From an uncultured Clostridia bacterium (lineage in GTDB: Bacteria; Bacillota; Clostridia; Oscillospirales; Acutalibacteraceae), in contig CALWVT010000002.1 of the NCBI GenBank assembly GCA_944385055.1, positions 1-64,000 of the forward strand: DNA of 64,000 nucleotides, written 5' to 3'. Below the pieces are notes generated by a model. That model worked only from the letters and a program-made list of their open reading frames with translations, did not search any database and was not told where the DNA came from. Made by a program: the position numbers and the translations under genes. Each line of letters opens with the position of its first letter. The first letter of the stretch is position 1. Shown one piece after another: positions 15,447-23,528 of the stretch.

Positions 15447-17741
15447 TTGGAGCTTTGGCAGCTTATTCGATATGCCGAGCAAAAATTCCATATCCCCGAG
15501 CAGCACAAGTGGGCGGATTTCCCGCAGTTTTCCGTGCTGGCGGACCCCCACACGAACAAATGGGTCGCCCTTTTGATGCGCCAGTGGGACGAGGAGGCCG
15601 GCGCGTTCATCGAGCGCTGCGACTTAAAATGCGGCCAAGAGGTCCTGCGCACGCAGCCGTGGCCGTTTTTGTCGCCGCCGTTTCGCATGAAGGGGCAAAA
15701 CTGGGTCGGCGTCTCGTTTGGCCCGAAGACGATCTCACAGGTCGTCTGCCGGCTGTTCGACCGCGCGGTCCGCTCCGGCGAGGGGCGCGGGTATACGTTC
15801 GAGCTGGATGGGAAGCCCGTTACCCTGCCCGCGTCCGACCGGGAATTTTCGTCCGACTGGGTCCTCGACGGCCCGCCGCGCTCAGCGCGCGATACCCCGC
15901 TGCCCGCGTCGGAAATCCCCCCGAAAATCCGCGAAATGCAGAAGTATTACCGCTACGCGGACGGGTCGTTTCGGATGAAATGCTGGAACTTTTACCGCCA
16001 GGGAAAATTCATGGAAACGTACGAGGATGACGCGCCGTGGGAGGAGATGATTACCCGCTATTATCCGACGTATCACGACTTCAATATCCGACAATTGCGC
16101 GGGTATTTTTCGTGGCGCACGCGCGTGCGGAAAGGGGACTTTTCCGAGGCCCCGGCTACGTTTGCGTTTCTGTATCTATACGAGCTTTTAAACGGCATCG
16201 GCACGCGCTCGCCGGAAGACGGTTTTGAGAAAATGCAGGCGTTCGAAAAAGGCTATCTCGACGCGGGGCTTGGAAACGCTTTTTTGCGCCGGCAGCTTTA
16301 CCGGTGGATGTGCGGGTATGCGGTGCTGTCAAACTTCCCGCCCGAGACGGCGCGCCCGTATTTGGAGCCCGACGCGCTCGCGCGCGATGAGGCGCTCGCG
16401 GTCCTCGCCGCCCCGGAAACGGCCGAAGACGGCGCGGTGCTCGACGCGCTGGGCGCCGTGGCGGGGAAGCGATTGGAGCAGTCGCCGGCGTTTAAAAAGG
16501 ACGCTTCCCGCGCGCGCCGCCTGTTCGCGGCGGCCTGGCGGCAGGGGGGCGGCGCGCTCTTTGCCGCGTGCTTCGGGAAACAGGCGTCGTACCACTGGAC
16601 GCCGCTGCCGAAAGCCATCTATTTCGAGCTGCACCCGCATCCCGACGCGGACTACACGCTCGACCGCGCCCGCTCCTACCGCTGCCGCGGCGGCGATTGG
16701 TGGGAGGTGCGGTATGAGCCGCTGCACTTTGACCACGAAAAGCTGCGCGCGTTTTTGCGCGAGACGGACCGCCGCCTGCGCCGGGCGCTGAAGGCCGGCC
16801 ACTATCTGCGCGAAAACCCCGAGGAGGCGTGGGCCGCGCCGTTTCTGGAGGCGGCCCTGCAGGAGGAGCGCCGCGCGCAGCAGGAGGCGGCCAGGCCGAA
16901 GTTCACGATCGAGCTGTCCGCGCTCGAGAAAATCCGGGCGGACGCGGCCCAAACGCGCGACAGCCTCTTAACCGAGGCGGAAATGGACGCCCCGCCGGTT
17001 CTGGAACATGCAAAAAATACGACGGGAACGCTCACGGGAAATATCGCGGGAAATGCCACGAAATCGATGACGGAAAATCTTTCGGAATATATGGGAAATC
17101 ACCCGGTAAATATCACGAAAAATAGCTCGGAAAATGCTCCAAAATCGACGACGGAAAATCTTCCGGAATATACAGGGAATCCCACGGAAAATCCCACGGA
17201 AAATAGCCCGGGAAATGCCACGAAATCGATGACAAGAAATCTTCCGGAAGATACGGGAAATATCACGGAAAATAGCACGGGAAATGCCACGGAATCGATG
17301 ACGAAAAATCATCCGGAAGATACGGAAAATATCACGGAAAATAGCCCGGGAAATGCCACGAAAACGATGACGAAAAATCTTCCGGAATATACGGGAAATC
17401 CCCCGGAAAATCTCACGGAAAATAGCCCGAGAAATGCTACGGAATCGAACCCAAAAAATGCTCCGGAAAATCCAAAAAATCCCCCGGAAAACACCGGGGG
17501 GCCGGCCGCGGCGCTCGACGGCTTTTTGCGGGAGATTCTCGATGACCTGCTTTCCGGGAAATCCGTCGAAGCGCGCTGCAAGGCGCGGCACGTGCTGCCC
17601 ACCGTCGCGGCCGACACAATCAACGAGGCGTTTTTCGACGAAATCGGCGACAGCATCCTAGACTGCGACGGCGAGACGATTGCGCTCGTGGCGGATTACA
17701 AGGACGATGTTTTGCAACTGCTTGGAGGCGAACACCCATGA
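15447..17741 (+). CDS. sngA: TerB-domain protein, SngA-like (Shango antiphage system)
   Basis: 764 residues. The N-terminal about 500 residues fit the TerB-N type region; the last about 75 (from 690) fit a TerB-C type domain. Between them, residues 524-685 are an unusual low-complexity linker of T-E-N-x repeats encoded by a 12 bp minisatellite (17016-17502). TerB proteins of the Shango system act with an ATPase and a helicase; a biochemical role is not established. Start is TTG 15447 with AAAGGAG 10 nt upstream. It overlaps the ATPase gene by 4 bp (ATGA). The order TerB, BrxD-like ATPase, helicase is what supports the Shango call. Confidence 0.78.
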   Translation: MELWQLIRYAEQKFHIPEQHKWADFPQFSVLADPHTNKWVALLMRQWDEEAGAFIERCDLKCGQEVLRTQPWPFLSPPFRMKGQNWVGVSFGPKTISQVVCRLFDRAVRSGEGRGYTFELDGKPVTLPASDREFSSDWVLDGPPRSARDTPLPASEIPPKIREMQKYYRYADGSFRMKCWNFYRQGKFMETYEDDAPWEEMITRYYPTYHDFNIRQLRGYFSWRTRVRKGDFSEAPATFAFLYLYELLNGIGTRSPEDGFEKMQAFEKGYLDAGLGNAFLRRQLYRWMCGYAVLSNFPPETARPYLEPDALARDEALAVLAAPETAEDGAVLDALGAVAGKRLEQSPAFKKDASRARRLFAAAWRQGGGALFAACFGKQASYHWTPLPKAIYFELHPHPDADYTLDRARSYRCRGGDWWEVRYEPLHFDHEKLRAFLRETDRRLRRALKAGHYLRENPEEAWAAPFLEAALQEERRAQQEAARPKFTIELSALEKIRADAAQTRDSLLTEAEMDAPPVLEHAKNTTGTLTGNIAGNATKSMTENLSEYMGNHPVNITKNSSENAPKSTTENLPEYTGNPTENPTENSPGNATKSMTRNLPEDTGNITENSTGNATESMTKNHPEDTENITENSPGNATKTMTKNLPEYTGNPPENLTENSPRNATESNPKNAPENPKNPPENTGGPAAALDGFLREILDDLLSGKSVEARCKARHVLPTVAADTINEAFFDEIGDSILDCDGETIALVADYKDDVLQLLGGEHP
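17016..17502 (+). repeat. 12 bp minisatellite inside the TerB gene
   Basis: Imperfect tandem units with consensus near ACGGAAAATnnC encode T-E-N-x blocks. At a higher level the protein repeats in about 23- or 27-residue blocks beginning NATKSMT, NAPKSTT, NATESMT or NATKTMT. The tract is A-rich and far lower in GC than the flanking domains. Unit changes of 12 bp keep the frame, so linker length can vary without breaking the protein. Confidence 0.93.
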
Positions 17742-19066
17742 CGGAACAGAAAAAAGTGCCGAAGCGGATCGCGCAGACGATCCTCAATTCGTTAAAGGGC
17801 GGCGTGGTCCCGAGGATCGGCCTGCCGTACATCACGGTCGGGCGCAAGCGCGAGATTGAGGCGCTGCTCCACGACGTCGACATCATCGCGGACGGCGGCG
17901 CGTCGTTCCGCTTCCTCGTCGGCCGCTACGGCGCCGGCAAGAGCTTCCTCTTGCAGACGATCCGCAATTATGTGATGGAAAAGGGGTTTATCGTCGCCGA
18001 CGCGGACCTCTCGCCCGAGCGGCGCCTGCAGGGGACGCGGGGCCAGGGCTTGGCGACGTACCGCGAGTTAATCCGCAACCTCGCGACGAAGACGAAGCCG
18101 GAAGGGGGCGCACTGCCGCTCGTGCTCGACCGCTGGATTAGCTCCGTGCAGGCGCAGGCCGTCTCCGAAACGGGCCTTGCCCCCGGCGACCCGGCGCTGA
18201 CGCAGTGCGTCGACCAAAAGATTGTGGCCGTCACGTCCGCCGTCAGCGAGCTCGTGCACGGCTTCGCGTTCGCGAAACTATTGTCGATGTATTACCATGC
18301 GTATCTCGACGGCGACGACGAGAAAAAGGCGAAGGTCGTGCGGTGGTTCCGCGGCGAATATACGGGAAAGCGCGAGGTCAAAGAGGAGCTCGGGGTAAAC
18401 CTGCTGATTACGGACGACGACTGGTACGAGTATTTAAAGCTCTTCGCCGTCTTTTTCCGCCTGGCGGGCTATACGGGCATGATGGTCATGATCGACGAAC
18501 TCGTTAACCTCTATAAAATCCCGAACGCTTTGACGCGCCAGTATAATTACGAAAAGATTTTGACGATGTATAACGACGCCCTGCAGGGCAAGGCCCGGTA
18601 TTTCGGCATCCTCATGGGCGCGACGCCCCAGGCGGTCGAGGACCGCCGCCGCGGGCTTTACAGCTACGAGGCGCTGCGCTCGCGGCTGGCGGAAGGCCGC
18701 TTTTCGCGCCCGGGCGCGCGGGACCTTTTGGCGCCGGTCATCCACTTAGACCCGCTGACGCCCGAAGAGATGCTCGTGCTGTGCGAAAAGCTCTTGTCCC
18801 TGCACGCGGGCCTTTACGGCTATTCGCCGCGGCTTTCGACCGAGGACCTCGCGCGGTTTCTGGAGATCGAGTACGGCCGCGTCGGCGCCGACCAGAACCT
18901 CACGCCGCGCGAGGTGATCCGGGACTTTATTGAGCTGTTGGATTTACTGTATCAGGACCCGTCCCTTTCGATGGAGGGCCTTCTTTCTGCGGGCGATTTC
19001 CCGTTTGCCAAATCCGCGGCGGTGCCCGACGACACCGACGCCGCGTTTGCGGAGTTTACGATATGA
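17738..19066 (+). CDS. sngB: BrxD-like P-loop ATPase, SngB-like
   Basis: 442 residues. Walker A G62-R-Y-G-A-G-K-S69, Walker B around VMIDEL, and an arginine-rich helical C-terminal part; the overall pattern is that of BREX BrxD-type (DUF2791) ATP-binding proteins, related to AAA/ORC ATPases. In Shango and in BREX type 2 this ATPase is coded next to a helicase and thought to load or drive it. It starts inside the sngA stop and its own stop overlaps sngC (ATGA at both ends), so the three proteins are probably made in fixed ratio. Confidence 0.82.
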   Translation: MTEQKKVPKRIAQTILNSLKGGVVPRIGLPYITVGRKREIEALLHDVDIIADGGASFRFLVGRYGAGKSFLLQTIRNYVMEKGFIVADADLSPERRLQGTRGQGLATYRELIRNLATKTKPEGGALPLVLDRWISSVQAQAVSETGLAPGDPALTQCVDQKIVAVTSAVSELVHGFAFAKLLSMYYHAYLDGDDEKKAKVVRWFRGEYTGKREVKEELGVNLLITDDDWYEYLKLFAVFFRLAGYTGMMVMIDELVNLYKIPNALTRQYNYEKILTMYNDALQGKARYFGILMGATPQAVEDRRRGLYSYEALRSRLAEGRFSRPGARDLLAPVIHLDPLTPEEMLVLCEKLLSLHAGLYGYSPRLSTEDLARFLEIEYGRVGADQNLTPREVIRDFIELLDLLYQDPSLSMEGLLSAGDFPFAKSAAVPDDTDAAFAEFTI

Positions 19067-21363
19067 ATGTATTTGACCGGTACGCACCGTTTATCCAGGA
19101 CTACATTTACCGCTCCGGCTGGCAGGCGCTGCGGGGCGTGCAGAACGCCGCGGGCGAAGCGATTTTCGGCACCGACGACCACGTGCTTCTGTGCGCTTCG
19201 ACGGCGTCGGGGAAGACGGAGGCGGCGTTTTTCCCGATTCTGACGCTGCTCGGCGAGGACCCGCCGAAAAGCGTCGGGGCCTTGTACATTGCGCCGTTAA
19301 AGGCGCTGATTAACGACCAGTTCGGCCGCCTTTCGGAAGTGTGCGAGGAGGCGGCAATCCCCGTGACCCGCTGGCACGGCGACGCGCCGCAGGGGCCAAA
19401 GCGGAAGCTCCTAAAAAAGCCCGCGGGGGTCTTGCAGATTACGCCCGAATCGCTCGAATCCTTACTCGTCAATAAATCCATGGAAATCCCGTCGCTTTTC
19501 TGCGATTTGCGGTTTCTTATCATCGACGAGCTCCATTCGTTTCTGCGCGGCGACCGCGGCCTGCAGACGTTCTGTTTAATTGAGCGGCTGTGCCGCCTTT
19601 CGGGCTGCGACCCGCGGCGGATCGGCCTTTCCGCGACGCTCGGGGACCCCAAGGCGGCGGGGCGCCTGCTCGCCTGCGGCAGCCGCCGCAGGACCCGGGT
19701 CCCGCGGTTTGACGGCGGCAAAGAGGTGTGGCGGCTGTCGATGGAACATTTCTATAATACGCCGCCGCAGGCCGGCGAGGGCAAGCCGGACGTCCTTTCG
19801 GCACCCATGGCGGAAACGCCCACCGACACGCCCCCCAAGGCGGCCGACCCGGGGATTGGCTACATTTTCGCCCATACGCGCGGCAAAAAGTGCCTGATCT
19901 TCACGAACTCCCGCGAGGAGTGCGAGGCGGTCTGCCAGAGCCTGCGCCAATACTGCGAGGCAAACCACGAGCCGGACCGGTTTTTAATCCACCACGGGAA
20001 CCTCTCCGCGTCGTACCGCGAGAGCGCGGAAGAGGAAATGAAGGACGATGACTCCCGGCTTTCCGTGTGCGCGACCGCGACGCTCGAACTCGGCATCGAC
20101 ATCGGCAAACTCGAGCGCGCGTTCCAGATTGACGCGCCGTTTACGGTGTCGGGCTTTTTGCAGCGCATGGGGCGCACGGGCCGGCGGGGGAACCCGTCGG
20201 AGATGTGGTTCGTGATGCGCGAAGACCACCCCGAGCCGCGGGCCATGCTGCCCGAGCGGATTCCGTGGTATTTCATCCAGGGCATCGCTTTGATCCAGCT
20301 CTACCTCGAGGAGCGCTTCGTCGAGCCCCCGCGGGAGGGCAGGCTGCCGTACAGCCTTTTATACCACCAGACGATGAGCACCCTGGCTTCCGGCGGCGAG
20401 ATGACGCCCGCGGCCCTCGCGTCGCGCGTGCTGACGCTTTCGTGCTTTTCTAGGATTTCTAAGGAGGACTACCGCGTTTTACTGCGCCACCTGCTCGAAA
20501 CGGACCATTTAAGCCGCACGGAAAACGGGGGCTTAATTTTGGGCCTTTCCGGGGAGCGGGTTGTCAACAACTATAAATTCTACGCCGTGTTTCAGGAAAA
20601 CATCGAATATTCCGTGCATTGCGGCTCCGAAGAGCTCGGCACGATCGTCAAGCCGCCGCCGGTCGGGGAGAAGATTGCGATTGCCGGCCGCGTCTGGGCC
20701 GTCGACGAGGTCGACCACAAGCGGCGGGAGGTCTTCTGCACGCTCGTCAAGGGCAAAATCCCGGCCTATTTCGGCGACGTGGCGGGCGACATCCACACGC
20801 GCATTTTAGAGCGCATGTACGGCGTCCTGCAGGAGGGGGCGCAGTACCCGTATTTGATGCCCCACGCGGTGTACCGGTTGTCCGACGCGAGGGAGACCTT
20901 CCGCGAAGCCGGCATGGAAACCCGGCCGCTTGTCCACCTCGGCGGGAACCTGTGGGCGCTGTTCCCGTGGCTTGGCAGCTACGCCTTTTTGGCGCTCGAG
21001 CGCTTTTTAAAGCGCCGCTGCAAGGAGCGTTTGGGGCTGCGCGGCCTCAATTCCGCGCGGCCGTACTATCTGCAGTTTGCGATGGACGTCGGCGAACAGG
21101 CGTTTTACGAGATCACCGCCGAGGAGGCCGGGAAAGCCTTCGACCCGATGGAGCTGCTCTATCCGAACGAGGTCCCGGTCTTCGAAAAATACGACGAATA
21201 CGTGCCGCCCGAACTCGTCCGGAAGGGCTTTGCGTTCGGCGTTTTGGATATCGACGGCATGAAACGGCGCGTGCGCGGCTGGGCGCAGGCGCGGCAGACA
21301 CAGAGGATTCCCGGCGAGCAGAATGGAGGGCTTTCGGATGGACAAAAAGCAGATGACGTATGA
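19063..21363 (+). CDS. sngC: DEAD/DEAH-box superfamily 2 helicase, SngC-like
   Basis: 766 residues. Motif I STASGKT (46-52), motif II D155-E-L-H158, motif III SAT in LSATLG, and motif VI QRMGRTGRRG (from Q367), followed by an about 380-residue C-terminal extension as in Lhr/MrfA/BrxHI-like DNA helicases. Predicted ATP-driven 3'-5' translocase on DNA; partner is the BrxD-like ATPase upstream. Its last 26 bp overlap the start of the HxlR regulator gene, which is unusual for a defence operon and suggests co-expression. Confidence 0.83.
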   Translation: MNVFDRYAPFIQDYIYRSGWQALRGVQNAAGEAIFGTDDHVLLCASTASGKTEAAFFPILTLLGEDPPKSVGALYIAPLKALINDQFGRLSEVCEEAAIPVTRWHGDAPQGPKRKLLKKPAGVLQITPESLESLLVNKSMEIPSLFCDLRFLIIDELHSFLRGDRGLQTFCLIERLCRLSGCDPRRIGLSATLGDPKAAGRLLACGSRRRTRVPRFDGGKEVWRLSMEHFYNTPPQAGEGKPDVLSAPMAETPTDTPPKAADPGIGYIFAHTRGKKCLIFTNSREECEAVCQSLRQYCEANHEPDRFLIHHGNLSASYRESAEEEMKDDDSRLSVCATATLELGIDIGKLERAFQIDAPFTVSGFLQRMGRTGRRGNPSEMWFVMREDHPEPRAMLPERIPWYFIQGIALIQLYLEERFVEPPREGRLPYSLLYHQTMSTLASGGEMTPAALASRVLTLSCFSRISKEDYRVLLRHLLETDHLSRTENGGLILGLSGERVVNNYKFYAVFQENIEYSVHCGSEELGTIVKPPPVGEKIAIAGRVWAVDEVDHKRREVFCTLVKGKIPAYFGDVAGDIHTRILERMYGVLQEGAQYPYLMPHAVYRLSDARETFREAGMETRPLVHLGGNLWALFPWLGSYAFLALERFLKRRCKERLGLRGLNSARPYYLQFAMDVGEQAFYEITAEEAGKAFDPMELLYPNEVPVFEKYDEYVPPELVRKGFAFGVLDIDGMKRRVRGWAQARQTQRIPGEQNGGLSDGQKADDV

Positions 21364-21724
21364 GGAATACCTGCGGGACGTGAAGAAGGGCATCGTGACC
21401 GATTTGGGCAACTGCCCCGTCACGCCGCTTTTGCGCATGCTGCAGGGGAAGTGGAAGACGCAGATTCTCTATGAGCTGTGCATCCACGACACGGTGCGGT
21501 TCAGCACCTTAAAAAAGGAGCTTTCAGGCATCACGAACACGATGCTGACCAATTCCCTGCGCGAGCTCGAGCGCGACGGCTTCCTCAACCGCGTGCAGTT
21601 TAACGAGATCCCGCCGCACGTGGAGTATTCGTTTACCGAGCGCGGCCGCGACCTGATGCCGATCTTTTACGAGATCATGCTCTGGGGCTTTAAGCACGAG
21701 AAGGACGACCTCGGGAAAACATGA
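21338..21724 (+). CDS. HxlR-family winged-helix regulator
   Basis: 128 residues, one HxlR (YybR/YodB-like) domain: CPVTPLLRMLQGKWKTQIL, FSTLKKELSGITNTMLTNSL, and the wing EYSFTERGRDLMPI. The cysteine in NCPVTP occupies the place of the redox-sensing Cys of YodB/HypR-type members. Start ATG 21338 with GGAGGG 7 nt upstream, inside the 3' end of the helicase gene; its stop overlaps the DUF5131 start (ATGA). It may autoregulate the operon, for example through the palindromes upstream of sngA; untested. Confidence 0.88.
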   Translation: MDKKQMTYEEYLRDVKKGIVTDLGNCPVTPLLRMLQGKWKTQILYELCIHDTVRFSTLKKELSGITNTMLTNSLRELERDGFLNRVQFNEIPPHVEYSFTERGRDLMPIFYEIMLWGFKHEKDDLGKT

Positions 21725-22551
21725 GCGCGGATATTTGGAATCCCTGGCACGGCTGCAGGAAGTACAGCGAAGGCTGCGACCACTGCTATCTATATTATTT
21801 GGACCGCGCGCACGGAAAAGACGGCGGGGAAATCTACAAGGTGAAGACGAATTTTAACCTGCCGCTCAAAAAGGACCGGCAGGGGAATTTTAAGGTCCCG
21901 AGCGGCGCGTCCCTGCGCGTGTGCATGACGAGCGACTTCTTTTTGGAGGAGGCGGACGCCTGGCGCGACGAGGCTTGGAATATGATGCGCCTGCGCCCGG
22001 ATGTCCATTTCTGGCTCTTGACGAAGCGCGCGCACCGCATCCGCGCGTGCCTGCCGTGGGATTGGTTAAACGGATGGGACAACGTTTCCCTAAACGTGAC
22101 GGCGGAAAACCAGGCGCGCGCGGACGAGCGGCTGCCGGTTTTATTGGAGATTCCGGCCAAACACAAGGGCGTGATGGTGGCCCCGTTTCTCGGCGCGGTC
22201 GATTTGACGCGCTACCTCGCCTCCGGCCAGTTGGAGACGGTCTTTGCCGACGGGGAAAACTATGACGGCAAACGGCCCCTGCACTACGAATGGGTCAAAC
22301 ACCTTTACGACCAGTGCGTCCAATTCGGCGTCCCCTTTTCCTTCTTCGGGACGGGGAACGTCTTCGTCAAGGACGGCCGGGCCTATTCGATCTGTAAGGC
22401 GTATCAGCATGTCCAGGCGCTGCGGTCGGGTTTGCAGTATCCCGCCGTGGAAAAGGACGTGCCCATTCAAAAGCGGTGCGCCGCCTGCCGGCGCAGGAAT
22501 GCCTGCAATGGATGCCGCTGGTGCGGGAAATGCGGCGCTTTCTATTTCTAA
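21721..22551 (+). CDS. DUF5131 (phage Gp37/Gp68-like) protein
   Basis: 276 residues. The N terminus WNPWHGCRKYSEGCDHCYL carries the conserved cysteine set of the DUF5131/Gp37-Gp68 family, distantly similar to radical-SAM TIM-barrel proteins. The C terminus adds a cysteine cluster (CAACRRRNACNGCRWCGKCG) that could bind metal. Molecular function unknown. Coupled to the HxlR gene by an ATGA overlap, making it the fifth gene of the Shango-like operon. Confidence 0.85.
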   Translation: MSADIWNPWHGCRKYSEGCDHCYLYYLDRAHGKDGGEIYKVKTNFNLPLKKDRQGNFKVPSGASLRVCMTSDFFLEEADAWRDEAWNMMRLRPDVHFWLLTKRAHRIRACLPWDWLNGWDNVSLNVTAENQARADERLPVLLEIPAKHKGVMVAPFLGAVDLTRYLASGQLETVFADGENYDGKRPLHYEWVKHLYDQCVQFGVPFSFFGTGNVFVKDGRAYSICKAYQHVQALRSGLQYPAVEKDVPIQKRCAACRRRNACNGCRWCGKCGAFYF

Positions 22552-22560
22552 TATTCTAAT

Positions 22561-22603
22561 ATATATAAATAAACATAAAATATATATATAAATAAACATA
22601 AAA
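22561..22603. repeat. Perfect 20 bp AT-rich direct repeat after the DUF5131 gene
   Basis: Two identical 20 bp copies (22561-22580 and 22584-22603), period 23 bp, made only of A, T and one C each, lie between DUF5131 and the nitrilase gene in an otherwise GC-rich region. Meaning unknown; possible insertion scar or bent DNA. Confidence 0.9.
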
Positions 22604-22630
22604 TACATATGCAAAAAAGGGAGTGGCAGG

Positions 22631-23368
22631 ATGAAAATCGCGCTGGCGTCCGCGCCGGTCATCGATCGGGAAATCGAAAAAAACAAAGCCGCCATGCTGC
22701 GCGACATCGAGCGGTGCAGCGGGAAGGCGGACCTCGTACTGTTTGGGGAATCCGTTTTGCAGGGCTTTAACAGCCTTTGCTGGCAATATGAGACAGACCG
22801 CCAAATGGCCGTCTCGCAGCAGGACGACGCGATCCGGGAGCTTCGCGACGCGGCCAAGCGCTGCCAAATCGCCGTTTCGTTCGGGTACATCGAAAAGGCG
22901 GGGGAATCGCTTTACAGCAGCCAGATGGTCGCCGGCCCGTCCGGGGAAATCCTCTACCATTACCGCCGCGTCAGCGTCGGCTGGAAGGAATATCAGCGCA
23001 CGGACGCACACTACCGGGAGGGCGCGCACTTTGGCACGTTTTGCTTCCAGGGCAAGAAAGTTTCCGTCGCCCTTTGCGGGGACCTTTGGACGGAAGGCCG
23101 GCCCGCAGAGATGCGCAGCTTACACGCGGACCTCGTCCTGTGGCCGGTGTGGTGCGATTTTCCCGCGGACGAATGGAATCAGACCGTCAAATACGAGTAC
23201 GCGCGGCAGGCCGCCCTTTGCGGGGAGCGCGTGCTGTTTGTCAATCCCTATTGCGCGACGCCCGGCCTGACCGACGGCGCGGCCGGCGGCGCGGCGTATT
23301 TTCGGGGCGGCCAAATCGTCAAAGAAGCCCCCGCCGGCCGCAGCGGGGTTTTGATTGTGGAGGTGTAA
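22631..23368 (+). CDS. Carbon-nitrogen hydrolase (nitrilase superfamily)
   Basis: 245 residues. Catalytic Glu in LFGESVLQGF, Cys in VALCGDLWTEG. The usual lysine of the Glu-Lys-Cys triad (YRKxH context) appears replaced by arginine in YHYRRVSVG, so activity or alignment should be treated with care. Substrate would be a C-N bond in an amide or nitrile; not assignable. Short for the family (usually 260-300), but N and C termini look intact. Single gene with GGAGTGG upstream of ATG 22631. Confidence 0.82.
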   Translation: MKIALASAPVIDREIEKNKAAMLRDIERCSGKADLVLFGESVLQGFNSLCWQYETDRQMAVSQQDDAIRELRDAAKRCQIAVSFGYIEKAGESLYSSQMVAGPSGEILYHYRRVSVGWKEYQRTDAHYREGAHFGTFCFQGKKVSVALCGDLWTEGRPAEMRSLHADLVLWPVWCDFPADEWNQTVKYEYARQAALCGERVLFVNPYCATPGLTDGAAGGAAYFRGGQIVKEAPAGRSGVLIVEV

Positions 23369-23378
23369 ATCCCCCCGC

Positions 23379-23407
23379 TTGCGCGCCCCGAAAAAGCGTG
23401 CTACAAT
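23379..23407 (+). promoter_or_regulatory. Promoter of the SLC13-type permease gene
   Basis: TTGCGC (23379-23384), 17 bp, TACAAT (23402-23407). The transcript begins about 115 nt before the gene and includes the hairpin at 23443-23476. Confidence 0.6.
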
Positions 23408-23442
23408 AAAACCCGCGCGCCAAAACGGCTGCGCGCAAAAAA

Positions 23443-23486
23443 GGCCGGGACGGCTGTTGAGCGCAATGTTCCGGCCCTTTTCTTTT
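23443..23486 (+). promoter_or_regulatory. Terminator-like hairpin in the permease leader (possible attenuator)
   Basis: GGCCGGGAC (23443-23451) pairs with GTTCCGGCC (23468-23476), followed by CTTTTCTTTT. Upstream GCGCGC blocks (about 23414-23436) can form a competing stem. No known riboswitch consensus recognised; it could also simply terminate the nitrilase transcript. Confidence 0.5.
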
Positions 23487-23528
23487 GGAATTTTGGAGTT
23501 GGAATTTTAGGAAAGGAAGCGCTGCCCC

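Noticed and set aside
17016-17502. CRISPR-like array
   Set aside because: Units are 12 bp and contiguous without spacers, and they are in frame inside a protein-coding gene.
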